A DNA stretch of 64,000 bases from Thermaurantimonas sp046299575 (GCF_046299575.1 NZ_JBKBHX010000006.1:62001-126000), one strand, 5' to 3'; shown: positions 27,025 to 36,920, counted from the stretch's first letter. A program made the numbers and translations. Notes: generated by a model from the sequence alone, not told the origin.

Positions 27025-28136
27025 TTCAATTTATTTACAAAATCTACTGCAGAAATAAATTCAACATCTGGCCATTTTTTAAGTATTCGTGATAATAAGG
27101 AATCTAATGCCTTTAATCCTCTAAATCTATTTAACGGATCAATTCTACTAACAAAGGCAACCCTATGATTGGATATAATTGCAGGAAGGTTTCTTTTAAA
27201 CGAACTTTCTATTCCTTTTAAGCATCTATTCACACCATCATCTAAATCGGTAATGTATGGTTCAAAAATTGAATTTCTTATCAAAACTCTCAATCCAGAC
27301 TTTTTCTTTTTTCCAAGGTAATTAATTTGTAATTTTCCTAAACTACGGACTCCAGGTGCGATAAAAACACGACTTACATCCAACCACCTAATTCCATAAT
27401 TAAACAATGTATCTTCAATCATAGGAGAATAATACAAAGCAGGAGGAGAAAAAATCAAACTATTATAACCAAACAACTGTTTAAATATTTTTAAACCTGA
27501 ATTGATTATTTCTTTTTGAGTTATTAAATCTGTATTATCCCAAATATCAAAAGAAGCTGCCAAACCTCTGTTCCTATAAGAATTTACAAGATTAGTTGCA
27601 GGGACAAAAAAAAACTCATTTTCAAAAAATTTTCTAGCCGCACTATCTTTAATTTTTAATTCATTAATCCACCAATTAATTTGTAAATGTTCCCGACCAT
27701 GAAACTGAGGAATAAATATTTTTAATCTAATTCCTTCATTAATTAAATTTAAAACTCTATCAGAATCTTTATATCGTTTATAGGTCTTATCGATTGTTTC
27801 ATAATGATAATGTAAAAAATTTGATTTTTTAATTTCTATGAAATCGGGATTTGCAACATTTGTAACAGCGGTAACAACAGGATGATTTCCACAATTATCT
27901 TTGTATTTGGTTAATATCTCAAATAAATATTCAATATCAGAATTTGTTTCTAGTGAATCGTATTTATCAAATCTATTATTAATTGACAAACCTTTTTTAA
28001 TGAGTATCTGTTGATCATCGTACGATTTTATTCTAATAGAACCCCAATCATCACTTAAAATTATAATGTATTTTTTTTTAATTTTCAAAGATGGTATATC
28101 AAGTAATGTTTTTATTATATTATTTAATAAAAGCAA
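27021..28136 (-). CDS. Polysaccharide deacetylase-like protein (divergent NodB superfamily), copy 1
   Basis: A 371-residue paralogue of the next gene with the same spacing of motifs: LSDDWGS near residue 27, QFHGREHLQ near 150 and SNHRVAF near 325. The identical length and shared architecture imply tandem duplication followed by strong divergence. The start shown is TTG and is not certain; no in-frame ATG lies close by. A run of 21 T residues lies about 70 bases upstream. Role as for its paralogue; the pair may act on different positions of one sugar. Confidence 0.72.
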   Translation of the reverse strand: MLLLNNIIKTLLDIPSLKIKKKYIIILSDDWGSIRIKSYDDQQILIKKGLSINNRFDKYDSLETNSDIEYLFEILTKYKDNCGNHPVVTAVTNVANPDFIEIKKSNFLHYHYETIDKTYKRYKDSDRVLNLINEGIRLKIFIPQFHGREHLQINWWINELKIKDSAARKFFENEFFFVPATNLVNSYRNRGLAASFDIWDNTDLITQKEIINSGLKIFKQLFGYNSLIFSPPALYYSPMIEDTLFNYGIRWLDVSRVFIAPGVRSLGKLQINYLGKKKKSGLRVLIRNSIFEPYITDLDDGVNRCLKGIESSFKRNLPAIISNHRVAFVSRIDPLNRFRGLKALDSLLSRILKKWPDVEFISAVDFVNKLK

Positions 28137-28206
28137 AGTATTAAAATTTAAATTTTAATATAGTTAAGTGAAATCAAACTTTTAGCTATTTAATATTTTT
28201 TAACTA

Positions 28207-28227
28207 TTTTTTTTTTTTTTTTTTTTT
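28207..28227. repeat. Poly(T)21 homopolymer tract
   Basis: Twenty-one consecutive T on the plus strand (A on the coding strand) in the gap between the EpsG-like polymerase and the first deacetylase-like gene. Such tracts slip during replication and can bend DNA near a promoter. No complete promoter is visible next to it. Confidence 0.9.
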
Positions 28228-28297
28228 ACAAATATATAATTTTTTGAAGTAAAGATGAATTCAATTCCTAATTATATATATGTAGTAAGTATTAAAA

Positions 28298-29587
28298 TCA
28301 TTTTATAAATAATTCTTTTATAAATACAATTAAAGGTTTCGAATCATCAAAAAACCATAAATTAAAAATGTTAGCAATAAATGTCGAAATACCAATACGA
28401 TCTAAACCCAATCGAAACTCGACTAAAGAATAAAAAATTATAAAAATAACAGATAATTCCAATTGTAACGGAATTTTTATTGTTTTAATTTTTCTACCAA
28501 AAAAGATTATAAGTGAAAATGATAAGAATAAATTAGAAACAATTATATAACGATTACTATCACCTATAGGTAATGCAGAAAAAAAATGAGTTAAAGAAGA
28601 AAACAAAATTGAAAATTTAAAAAAGGAAATCAGACTATAATTGTCAAGTATTTTTGGTTTTTTCTTAAAAAGAAAAAAAGTAATTATTACAGATATTACC
28701 ATAAACAAATCAAGTAACTTTTTATGGTATTTTGCCCACCACCTCATCTCTCCTCTCATAATTCGCATATCTTCAATCCAATCTTTATTACTATATCCCT
28801 CAATTTTTGATTGATAAATTTCTGGGAAGTAGTCCTTATATTTTGAAACTTCTATATTAATTTCATTTACAATTACTGAAAGTATGAAAAGGGTGAAAAT
28901 GAAGTTTAAAGATACATTTTTTAAAGCAATAAACAAAAAAAATACAAAGACTGAAAATATAAAACTAAAATGGATAAATGGAGTGAGAAAAATAAAAAAA
29001 TAATATTTTTTATTTCCAGTAAATAAATATCTGGAAATCCCATAAAATAATACATGTGCTGCAGTCCACATTCTAAATCCATTTATTTCCCATATTGGAA
29101 TAATTATCGAAAATAAAAAGATATATAGCAAAGAATTTTTATTTAATTGATTTTTGAATAGTTCAGAAGCAAGCCAAACATTTCTAGAAAAAAAATATCC
29201 AAAAATAAGTCCCAAAATGCCAAATAATATTCTTGGATCTGAAGTAAATCGTGAAACTGTAAATAAGAGAAATGGTTGAATAATATCAGTGAAACCTTCT
29301 TTTACAAAAAATTGAAAGAATGAAATGGATTCATATTTTGCAATATATTTAAAATTTGAAATAATTCTTGCCCCATCTAGTTCATCAGATACTAATACCA
29401 TTGTTAATCCATAAAAGGATGTAAACAGCCAGACGATGTTTTTGGAATATGGGCTTCTGTAATTTTTAATTGCAATAATTAAAGCGAGAAAAGGCCATAT
29501 TAAAAAAATAATATTTTGGTATCTTATCCATGAAATAATTTTATTGTTCTTAAAATTTTTTAAAATTGTATTCGTTTGGTTATACAT
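28298..29587 (-). CDS. EpsG-family polysaccharide polymerase (Wzy-like)
   Basis: A 429-residue integral membrane protein with about ten predicted hydrophobic helices and a hydrophilic loop near residues 250-285 (KDYFPEIYQSKIEGYSN and following). The segment NGFRMWTAAHVLFYGISRYLF followed by FIHFSFIF fits the EpsG family, which polymerises lipid-linked repeat units at the outer face of the inner membrane. It is the only polymerase candidate in module A, whose flippase is at 33.9-35.3 kb. Membrane polymerases diverge strongly, so the exact function rests on topology and context. Confidence 0.75.
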   Translation of the reverse strand: MYNQTNTILKNFKNNKIISWIRYQNIIFLIWPFLALIIAIKNYRSPYSKNIVWLFTSFYGLTMVLVSDELDGARIISNFKYIAKYESISFFQFFVKEGFTDIIQPFLLFTVSRFTSDPRILFGILGLIFGYFFSRNVWLASELFKNQLNKNSLLYIFLFSIIIPIWEINGFRMWTAAHVLFYGISRYLFTGNKKYYFFIFLTPFIHFSFIFSVFVFFLFIALKNVSLNFIFTLFILSVIVNEINIEVSKYKDYFPEIYQSKIEGYSNKDWIEDMRIMRGEMRWWAKYHKKLLDLFMVISVIITFFLFKKKPKILDNYSLISFFKFSILFSSLTHFFSALPIGDSNRYIIVSNLFLSFSLIIFFGRKIKTIKIPLQLELSVIFIIFYSLVEFRLGLDRIGISTFIANIFNLWFFDDSKPLIVFIKELFIK

Positions 29588-30739
29588 TTATAGAATTGAA
29601 TATAATTCTTCTAAAATATTTTTTGTAATATTTTTTACAGAAAATTTTTCACGAATAGATTCTCTTTCCAAAAACATATTATTATCATATATTTTATTGG
29701 TTAAAAATTGCATTCCCTTTAGAATTTCTTCCTTATTGTGATTCACACAAAAAACAGTTTGAGTCAGTGACTTAGTTAGCTCACGAGAAGGACTTCCTAT
29801 AGGTGTAATACACAATATTGGTTTATCATACATTAGATATTGAGATAATTTTGAAGAAATAAATACATCATTTGGTATGTTTGCATCGATATCGACTAAA
29901 ACAGATGATTTATTTATAAATATTTCAGGATTACTTGTCCATTCATTAAAGATAATATTCATGGACAATTCCTGAGGAATAAAAAGACTTTTACATTTAT
30001 TCTCACCAACAAATAAAAACTTTGAACCATTATTTATCTTATTAAATTCGAGAAAGGCATCGATTATAAGCTGGGGATTTCTTTTTTCATATAAAGTGCC
30101 TAAGTAAAGAAATGTATTTTTCTCTGATAAATTTGATTTAACAGTTAAGGGTTTTCTTGCTGGATTAAAAATTACTTTTGTATTTTTATTGTTCTTAATG
30201 CTCAATATTTCTAATTGATAACTGAGCATTTGTTCATTAGTAGCAGAAATAAATTTGGCATATTGATAATATGGCTTTACGATTGAAACAATAGCTTTTC
30301 TTAGCAAATAATTTTCACCCCAACCTGATGATGAAGGGTTAGGATCAACAGAGTGAATTGCTAATGGAATATTATATATTTTAGCTATTTTATATCCTAG
30401 ATCGAGTACACGGAAACCATAAGCAGATGTAAAGCATAAAACTACATCTGGTTTGAAATTATCATGAATTTTTTTAAAAACTGATAAACCTTTACTTACC
30501 CATTTCCATCCATTAATTTCAAAATGAGTACATATTAATAAAAGTTTATCGAATCTATTGTGATGTATATTTTTTAAACCAAGTTGAGAAACTTTATCTG
30601 ATGAGATTTTTTTACTGAAATTTTCATTACAAATAATATGAACATCCGGATTTTGATTAATTAATTCAGTAAACAACTCTTCAGCAACTACACCGGCTGC
30701 TGATTTTCCTATCGAAAATGCAATTATTAGAATTTTCAC
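29588..30739 (-). CDS. Glycosyltransferase, GT4-like
   Basis: A 383-residue GT-B protein. The N-terminus (MKILIIAFSIGKSAAGVVAE) and the second-domain start TFLYLGTLYEKRNPQ near 222 fit GT4. The usual E-x7-E motif is replaced by SSKLSQYLMYDKPIL near 305, as in WbuB/WcaI-like branches. The start is GTG and overlaps the upstream reductase stop as GTGA. It follows the sugar-nucleotide trio and may transfer the sugar those enzymes make; that is inference. Confidence 0.78.
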   Translation of the reverse strand: MKILIIAFSIGKSAAGVVAEELFTELINQNPDVHIICNENFSKKISSDKVSQLGLKNIHHNRFDKLLLICTHFEINGWKWVSKGLSVFKKIHDNFKPDVVLCFTSAYGFRVLDLGYKIAKIYNIPLAIHSVDPNPSSSGWGENYLLRKAIVSIVKPYYQYAKFISATNEQMLSYQLEILSIKNNKNTKVIFNPARKPLTVKSNLSEKNTFLYLGTLYEKRNPQLIIDAFLEFNKINNGSKFLFVGENKCKSLFIPQELSMNIIFNEWTSNPEIFINKSSVLVDIDANIPNDVFISSKLSQYLMYDKPILCITPIGSPSRELTKSLTQTVFCVNHNKEEILKGMQFLTNKIYDNNMFLERESIREKFSVKNITKNILEELYSIL

Positions 30740-31590
30740 ATGTAAAAAGGATATTTATTAATCTCTTCCATTCTGGCCTTCATTTCCAAAAGCATATGAT
30801 AGTAATCTGGAATATTAAAATCAAATCTCTTTGACTTTTGAAGAGTTTTATTTGAATTATATTGATCAAACGATTCTATTGTTACATTATTTTTATTGTA
30901 AACTCTCTTAATCAAATTTAATAAGTCAAATTTTGAAATAGGTTCACCATTTGTCACATGAAATAATCCAAAAAGATTGTTTTCAATTACTTTTTCAATA
31001 GCCTTGGCAAGTTCACACGTAGTAATCCCACTCCAGTAAACTTTTGTATAACCATTTATCTTCCCTTTTTGAAGCATAAACCAATGAAAAAGACCTTCCC
31101 CATCTGCTTTCAGCTCAGGACCAATTATTGAAGTTCGAAGAGTACAGACATTATTGTTTATTATTTCCCCAAGTGCTTTACTGCGACCATAAATATCATC
31201 TGCATCACGAAAATCATCCTCTGAATAATTACCTTTTTTACCGGAAAAAACGCAATCAGTACTAAGATGAATAAGTTTAGCATCAATTTTTTCACAACAC
31301 CTCATAAGTTGATATGGTAAAAACGCATTTAAGTAAATTGTATTTTCTGGATTTACCTTTGATTCTTTAATTAATGAACCTACGCAGTTTACTACAAAAT
31401 CAGGCTTAATTTTAAAAATGATGTTTTCCAATTTTTTATATTCTCTTACATCACAATATATGCTATCATCAGTTAGTTTAGTTCGATAAACAATATTGTG
31501 AATAATATACTTATTTAGATTTTTAAAATGAAAGTAAATCATGTGACCTGCCATGCCAGTGGCTCCAATAATGAGTATTTTATTTTTCAA
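30736..31590 (-). CDS. RmlD-like nucleotide-sugar reductase (WbvR-type candidate)
   Basis: A 284-residue extended short-chain dehydrogenase. Marks: IIGATGMAGHMI (NAD(P) loop, residues 6-17), LSTDCVFSG near 110 and YGRSK near 134 (catalytic Tyr-Lys). It belongs with the RmlD reductases. In L-FucNAc loci the enzyme next to CapE and the 2-epimerase is the longer FnlB/CapF with a cupin domain (about 370 residues); here a short RmlD-like protein takes that place, as WbvR does in UDP-L-QuiNAc synthesis. The start is TTG, 5 bases after wecB. Confidence 0.78.
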   Translation of the reverse strand: MKNKILIIGATGMAGHMIYFHFKNLNKYIIHNIVYRTKLTDDSIYCDVREYKKLENIIFKIKPDFVVNCVGSLIKESKVNPENTIYLNAFLPYQLMRCCEKIDAKLIHLSTDCVFSGKKGNYSEDDFRDADDIYGRSKALGEIINNNVCTLRTSIIGPELKADGEGLFHWFMLQKGKINGYTKVYWSGITTCELAKAIEKVIENNLFGLFHVTNGEPISKFDLLNLIKRVYNKNNVTIESFDQYNSNKTLQKSKRFDFNIPDYYHMLLEMKARMEEINKYPFYM

Positions 31591-31595
31591 ATCCT

Positions 31596-32726
31596 TTAAA
31601 AATTGTTTTTATACCAAAAAAATCTATTGACATAACCTGTGTATGATAAAATAATTTTAACTACCTTACTAGAAACATTATAAACATCATAGTCATTTAC
31701 TATTTTAATTGGTTCAGTATTGCTTTTAAAATTATCAATAACTATTTCCATAGATTTTATGATATTATCACTATCAAGACCAGTCATGATTACTGTTCCT
31801 TCATCCATTCCTTCTGGTCTTTCATGTGCTTGACGAATTGTTACTGCGGGAAATTTTAAAATTGAAGCTTCTTCGGTAATTGTTCCACTATCAGAAACAA
31901 CACAATATGCATTTTTTTGGAGATTAATATATTCAAAAAAGCCAAAAGGTTTCATGAATTCAATCATAGAATTCTCATTTACAAAACCAATTTTCTCCAT
32001 TCTCTTTCTTGTACGAGGATGTGTTGATACAATTACTTTTTTACCGAAATTTTTTACCATGCAATCAAAAGCGTGTAATATATTTCTTAAATGAATTTCT
32101 GAATCAACATTTTCCTCTCGATGTAGACTTACAATAATGTATTCACCTCGGTTTAAATTTTCTTTTTCTAATACATCTGAATTTTCAATCTCATCTGCAT
32201 AAAAATTTAAAACCTCCATCATACTAGAACCTACTTTTATTATGGTATCGCGACGAATACCTTCACTAATTAAATTCTGCCTTGCATGTTCAGAAATAAC
32301 AAGATTTATATCACTAAGATGATCGACAATCTTTCGATTTAATTCCTCTGGTACTCTTTGATCAAAACATCTATTACCAGCTTCCATATGAAAAATCGGA
32401 ATTTTTCTTCTTTTTGCAGAGATCACTGAAAGACAACTATTTGTATCACCATAGATAAGCACTGCATCGGGATTTTCTTTTTCAAGAACTTCATCTGTTT
32501 TTTGTATTACATTAGCGATAGTCTCAGCTGCATTTTTTCCTGCTGCATTCAAAAAATAGTCTGGCTTTCGTATTCTAAGCTGTTTGAAAAATATTTCATT
32601 AAGTTCATAGTCAAAATTCTGTCCAGTATGTATTAAAATATGATCTAAATGTTTTTCAATTTCAGCAATGACACGGCTTAATTTAATGATTTCAGGTCTT
32701 GTACCTACAATTGTTGCGACTTTCAT
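31596..32726 (-). CDS. wecB: UDP-N-acetylhexosamine 2-epimerase (WecB/FnlC/WbvD family)
   Basis: A 376-residue non-hydrolysing UDP-GlcNAc 2-epimerase-family enzyme. Marks: VGTRPEIIKLSR near residue 7, LIHTGQNFDYEL near 36, YGDTNSCLS near 92, HMEAGNRCFDQRVPEE near 114 and SDSGTITEEAS near 278. In this setting, between CapE-like and RmlD-like genes, it most likely performs the last 2-epimerisation to a UDP-L-2-acetamido-2,6-dideoxyhexose (FnlC/WbvD role) rather than making UDP-ManNAc. The gap to capE is 8 bases. Confidence 0.87.
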   Translation of the reverse strand: MKVATIVGTRPEIIKLSRVIAEIEKHLDHILIHTGQNFDYELNEIFFKQLRIRKPDYFLNAAGKNAAETIANVIQKTDEVLEKENPDAVLIYGDTNSCLSVISAKRRKIPIFHMEAGNRCFDQRVPEELNRKIVDHLSDINLVISEHARQNLISEGIRRDTIIKVGSSMMEVLNFYADEIENSDVLEKENLNRGEYIIVSLHREENVDSEIHLRNILHAFDCMVKNFGKKVIVSTHPRTRKRMEKIGFVNENSMIEFMKPFGFFEYINLQKNAYCVVSDSGTITEEASILKFPAVTIRQAHERPEGMDEGTVIMTGLDSDNIIKSMEIVIDNFKSNTEPIKIVNDYDVYNVSSKVVKIILSYTGYVNRFFWYKNNF

Positions 32727-32734
32727 TAAAATTT

Positions 32735-33760
32735 CTAGTTATTTAATTCATTTTTTATATATTCAAGATTTTTTAACAAGTCAATTGTTTCTTTGAGATC
32801 GAGTCTTCGTGTATTATGAGAATTATAATCTTCAAATTTTGATATTTTTGTATCACCTTTTACAAAATATTTAGAGTAATTTAAGTCGCGATTATCAGCT
32901 GGAATTCTGAAAAATTCACCTAAATCTTCTGCTTTAGCCATCTCTTCACGACTACATAAGGTCTCAAAAAGTTTTTCGCCATGTCGGGTTCCAATTATTT
33001 TAATCTCATTAGAAGCGTTAAATATTTCTTTCAATGCTAGAGCTATATTTTCTATTGTTGTTGCCGGAGCTTTGTGGACGAAAATATCGCCAGGTTGGGC
33101 ATGTCTAAATGCAAACTCAACTAGTCCAACAGATTCTTCCAAAGACATCATAAATCTCGTCATCTTAGGATCAGTTACTGTAATTGGCTTGCCTTCTTTT
33201 ATTTGTCTTACAAAAAGTGGTATAACTGAACCTCTGGAAGCCATTACATTTCCATATCTGGTAGCACAAAATACTTGTTTTTCAGCATCAAGTAAACGTG
33301 ATTTTGCAATCATTACTTTTTCCATCAAAGCTTTTGAAAGTCCCATCGCATTAATGGGATACACTGCTTTATCAGTACTCAATACTATAACCTTTTTTAC
33401 TTTATTTTGATACGCAGATTCTAAAACATTTTCTGATCCAAAAACATTTGTTTGAACAGCTTCAATTGGATAAAATTCGCATGATGGAACTTGCTTTAAT
33501 GCAGCGGCATGAAATACATAATCAACACCAACCATAGCTTGATTGATGCTATTAAAATTTCTGACATCACCTATGTAGTATTTAATCTTATCGCTTTTAT
33601 ACTTCATCCGCATATCATCCTGCTTTTTTTCATCTCGGCTAAATATGCGGATTTCTTTAATACCAGTATCAAGAAATTTTTTCAAAACTGCATTACCAAA
33701 CGAACCTGTACCGCCAGTAATTAAAAGTACAGCATTTTTGAACGAATTATTGCTAAGCAT
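32735..33760 (-). CDS. capE: UDP-GlcNAc 4,6-dehydratase/5-epimerase (CapE/WbjB/FnlA type)
   Basis: A 341-residue extended SDR. Marks: LITGGTGSFGNAVL (residues 13-26), IFSRDEKKQDDMR near 39, HAAALKQVPSCEFYP near 85, and MGLSKALMEK near 138, where Met stands in for the usual catalytic Tyr of the YxxxK motif, as known for this inverting group. It removes water from UDP-GlcNAc and inverts C5, giving the 4-keto-6-deoxy L-sugar used by the next two enzymes. It heads the trio capE-wecB-rmlD-like. Confidence 0.88.
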   Translation of the reverse strand: MLSNNSFKNAVLLITGGTGSFGNAVLKKFLDTGIKEIRIFSRDEKKQDDMRMKYKSDKIKYYIGDVRNFNSINQAMVGVDYVFHAAALKQVPSCEFYPIEAVQTNVFGSENVLESAYQNKVKKVIVLSTDKAVYPINAMGLSKALMEKVMIAKSRLLDAEKQVFCATRYGNVMASRGSVIPLFVRQIKEGKPITVTDPKMTRFMMSLEESVGLVEFAFRHAQPGDIFVHKAPATTIENIALALKEIFNASNEIKIIGTRHGEKLFETLCSREEMAKAEDLGEFFRIPADNRDLNYSKYFVKGDTKISKFEDYNSHNTRRLDLKETIDLLKNLEYIKNELNN

Positions 33761-33871
33761 ATGGCGTCAATAAATATGAAAGAAAATACTTTTTTTAACT
33801 TTGATGTTTAAATTTAATGATCATAGTTAAATTAGTTTAAAGAATTTTTCTGTATTACCTAATTTTTAAAA

Positions 33872-35314
33872 TTATTTTTTAATTAAATATTCGAATAATG
33901 TTTTCTTCAGTATGACATAAGAATTAATTTTAAATATTTCAAATAGAAAAAAAAGTAAAATTATTCCTATGATCATTTGGATTATTAAAGTTGAAAATTG
34001 ATTGTCTGAAAGAGGTAATCCAAAGAGGAATACCGCGGTTGCAAAAACAAAACCAACTAAAAGAGTTGGTATCAAATCCCAAACCTGTGATTTCCAGGAA
34101 TAATTAATAATTTTTCCTGACCAATAAGAATATAAAAAATAATCAATAATTGAATTGATAATAAAAAAGCCAAGCATTATTTTTATTCCGAATAAAATTC
34201 CAATAAAAATTGATGGTATTGTAATCAATTTTCTAATTATTTCTATTTTTAAGATAAGATCACTCCGATTGTATACCTTTAGAATGGTAGAATTCAGAAC
34301 ACTGGCGGGAAAAAGTAAAGCTGCAATACAAAGAAATTGAAGATAATTAGCAGTTGTGATCCATTTTTCACCAATTAAAACTAATACCAATGCTTTTGCT
34401 GTGGCTGCCATACCCAAAATCAAAATTGTAGAAATTAACATCGTACCTAAAAAAAATTTTTTAAATGAATTTTTTAATGCTTCGGAATCCTTCTGTAAAG
34501 CTGATAAAGTAGGAAAAGCAACTGCGTTTATTACAAACGTTAAGTTTTGTGATGGAAGATTTTTAAACATCTCTGCCCTGGTATAATAACCAAGGGTTTG
34601 AATAGAAAAAAACTTTCCTATTGTTGAATAATATATAGTCCAAAAAAACTGATCGATTAAATTTGTTATAAGTAATTTACTTCCAAAATTAAAAAGTTCT
34701 TTAAAGGATTTTCTGCTAAAAATAAACATTGGTTTCCATTTAGAAAACGACCACCACAAAAATATATTGATGAAATCTCCACATAAAGTTTTAATTACCA
34801 GACTCCAGACACCAAAATTTTTGTAGGCTAATATGATTCCTACTAGTCCCGATACTAATGATGAAATCAGCGAAATCCATGAAAGAAGTTTAAAGTTGAT
34901 ATTTTTTGAGAAAATTGTATATTGAATTATCCCTAGTGAACTAATAATTAAACTAAAACTTATTACTCGGATAATATTTTTTAGTTCAGGTTCATTAAAA
35001 AAAAGTGCAATGTAATTCGATAAAAAAAAAAGGATTACATATATTATGACTGCAATAAATAAATTAAATAAAAAGATAGTACTGTAATCTTCATTAGTAC
35101 AATTTTGTTTACGTATTAAAGCCTGTCTGAATCCACTTTCTATAAAAGTCTGAGAAATAACAATTAACATTGTTGTCATTCCAATTAGCCCATAATCTTT
35201 GGGAGTAAGTAATCTAGCCAAAACAATTCCAACAATAAATGTAATTATGTGATTAGCAATATTTCCGGATATATTCCAAATAACGCCAGATATTGCTTTG
35301 TGTTTAAGATTCAT
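33872..35314 (-). CDS. wzx: Wzx-type polysaccharide flippase (module A)
   Basis: A 480-residue integral membrane protein with about 12-14 hydrophobic helices, of the polysaccharide transporter (PST) branch of the MOP superfamily. The N-terminus (VIWNISGNIANHIITFIVGIVLARLLTPKDYGLIG region, residues 10-45) is typical. It should flip undecaprenyl-linked repeat units across the inner membrane. A second, different Wzx lies at 54.8-56.3 kb. Gene-free gaps of 111 and 228 bases flank it (33761-33871, 35315-35542), A+T-rich with nothing else recognised. Confidence 0.9.
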   Translation of the reverse strand: MNLKHKAISGVIWNISGNIANHIITFIVGIVLARLLTPKDYGLIGMTTMLIVISQTFIESGFRQALIRKQNCTNEDYSTIFLFNLFIAVIIYVILFFLSNYIALFFNEPELKNIIRVISFSLIISSLGIIQYTIFSKNINFKLLSWISLISSLVSGLVGIILAYKNFGVWSLVIKTLCGDFINIFLWWSFSKWKPMFIFSRKSFKELFNFGSKLLITNLIDQFFWTIYYSTIGKFFSIQTLGYYTRAEMFKNLPSQNLTFVINAVAFPTLSALQKDSEALKNSFKKFFLGTMLISTILILGMAATAKALVLVLIGEKWITTANYLQFLCIAALLFPASVLNSTILKVYNRSDLILKIEIIRKLITIPSIFIGILFGIKIMLGFFIINSIIDYFLYSYWSGKIINYSWKSQVWDLIPTLLVGFVFATAVFLFGLPLSDNQFSTLIIQMIIGIILLFFLFEIFKINSYVILKKTLFEYLIKK

Positions 35315-35542
35315 TGAAAGTAGTAAAAAAGCTGTATTAAATTATTTGATTCAAACAACTATAAATATAATTTAATAAGAACACATTTTATACCATTATG
35401 ATAAAATGTAAATTTTAAAGTTATTTATTTAATTTACTTGGAAAAAATTTATGTCTTATATAATGGAGGAATTTGTAAAAAATGATCTTAAGTATTTTTC
35501 TTTAACGAATTATATTTTCTCTCGGAATATTTACAATTTAAT

Positions 35543-36688
35543 TTATCTATAAAATATTGAATCTAAGGTATTAAAAATTCTAGACCAATCTTCTTCAGAC
35601 ATATTAGTTCCAGACGGAAGACATAATCCTATATTAAAAATATTTTCAGCCGTTGAATTTCCATAATATGGTGCATCTTTAAAAACAGGCTGTAAATGCA
35701 TTGGTTTCCATAAAGGTCTGCTTTCAATATTGGCTTGTTCGAAGGCTTGTCGAATTTTTTCTCGATTTATACCATTATTTTCTTCAGGGTTAATAAGTAT
35801 AGTAGTAAGCCATCTGTTAGAAAAATATCCATTTGGTTCTTCAAGCCATTTAATATTATATCCAATGGAATTTAATTTTTTAAAATATGTAACATATCGT
35901 TCAAAATTTGCTCTTTTCTGTTTTAATCTATCTTCTAAAACCATTAATTGTCCTCTTCCGACTCCGGCTAAAATGTTACTCATTCTATAATTGTAGCCGA
36001 TCTGAGTGTGCTCGTAATGAGGTGCATTATCTCTGGCTTGAGTTGAAAGATAACGTACTTTCCTGATCCACTCGTCATTAGAAGAAATGATAGCTCCACC
36101 TCCACTTGTGGTTATTATTTTATTTCCATTGAATGACAAAATTCCTAAATCACCAAAAGTACCGCATTTTTTCTCTCCTAATTTTGAGCCCAAAGCTTCA
36201 GCTGCATCTTCTACTATAGGAATTTCATATTTTCGGGAAATCTGAACAATTTCATCCATATTTGCAGGAAATCCGTACAAGTGCACTGGAATAATTGCTT
36301 TCGGCTTTTTGCCTTTTTTTATTCGATCTTTTATTGAATGCTCTAGCCAATCAGGGCTAATATTCCATGTGTCTTGTTCTGAATCAACGAAAATTGGTAC
36401 AGCTCCTTGATATACTATTGGATATGCGCTTCCGGAAAAGGTAAAACTTTGACAGATTACTTCGTCATCCCTTCCAACACCGAGCAATACTAAAGCTAAA
36501 TGAATAGCAGCTGTACCACTGCTTAATACTGCTACATGGATATTTGAAAAGTACCTCGATAAGTCATTTTCGAATTCATCGACATTCGGACCCAGTGGAG
36601 CTACCCAGTTCGATTCAAAAGCATCAATTATGTACTTTAATTCGCAGGAACCCATATGGGGCGGAGATAGATAGATCCTAGGTAGCAT
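35543..36688 (-). CDS. PglE-like nucleotide-sugar aminotransferase (DegT/DnrJ/EryC1 family)
   Basis: A 381-residue PLP enzyme. The start RIYLSPPHMGSCELKYI, APLGPNVDEFE near 30, the Schiff-base Lys in SFNGNKIITTSGGG near 182 and the end LCLPSGTNMSEEDW closely resemble Campylobacter PglE, which aminates the 4-keto group of UDP-4-keto-6-deoxy-GlcNAc in bacillosamine synthesis. No membrane-bound PglF dehydratase is in the window; the keto-sugar could come from elsewhere or from the CapE product. The 232-base gap before it (36689-36920) is A+T-rich and empty. Confidence 0.85.
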   Translation of the reverse strand: MLPRIYLSPPHMGSCELKYIIDAFESNWVAPLGPNVDEFENDLSRYFSNIHVAVLSSGTAAIHLALVLLGVGRDDEVICQSFTFSGSAYPIVYQGAVPIFVDSEQDTWNISPDWLEHSIKDRIKKGKKPKAIIPVHLYGFPANMDEIVQISRKYEIPIVEDAAEALGSKLGEKKCGTFGDLGILSFNGNKIITTSGGGAIISSNDEWIRKVRYLSTQARDNAPHYEHTQIGYNYRMSNILAGVGRGQLMVLEDRLKQKRANFERYVTYFKKLNSIGYNIKWLEEPNGYFSNRWLTTILINPEENNGINREKIRQAFEQANIESRPLWKPMHLQPVFKDAPYYGNSTAENIFNIGLCLPSGTNMSEEDWSRIFNTLDSIFYR

Positions 36689-36920
36689 ATATTTTCAGAC
36701 TGTTCTAAATTTTTTGATTAAATCAGATTTTAAAACCAAAAAAATCAGATTTTGATAATGACAAAAATAAATTTATATTTTAACTGTATATAATGAAATT
36801 ATATGCTAACTATTTACTCTTGAAAAATATTGAAAGCTATCTTTAAATGATTTTACCAGATAAATAATAAAAATCAGATTCAAATATATCTTTAAATTTT
36901 AGGAAAATGGGGTATAGAAG

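Noticed and set aside
35463..35552. Small plus-strand frame of about 29 codons before the PglE-like gene
   Set aside because: Too short, A+T-rich and runs into the end of a minus-strand gene; no sign of coding or of a binding site.
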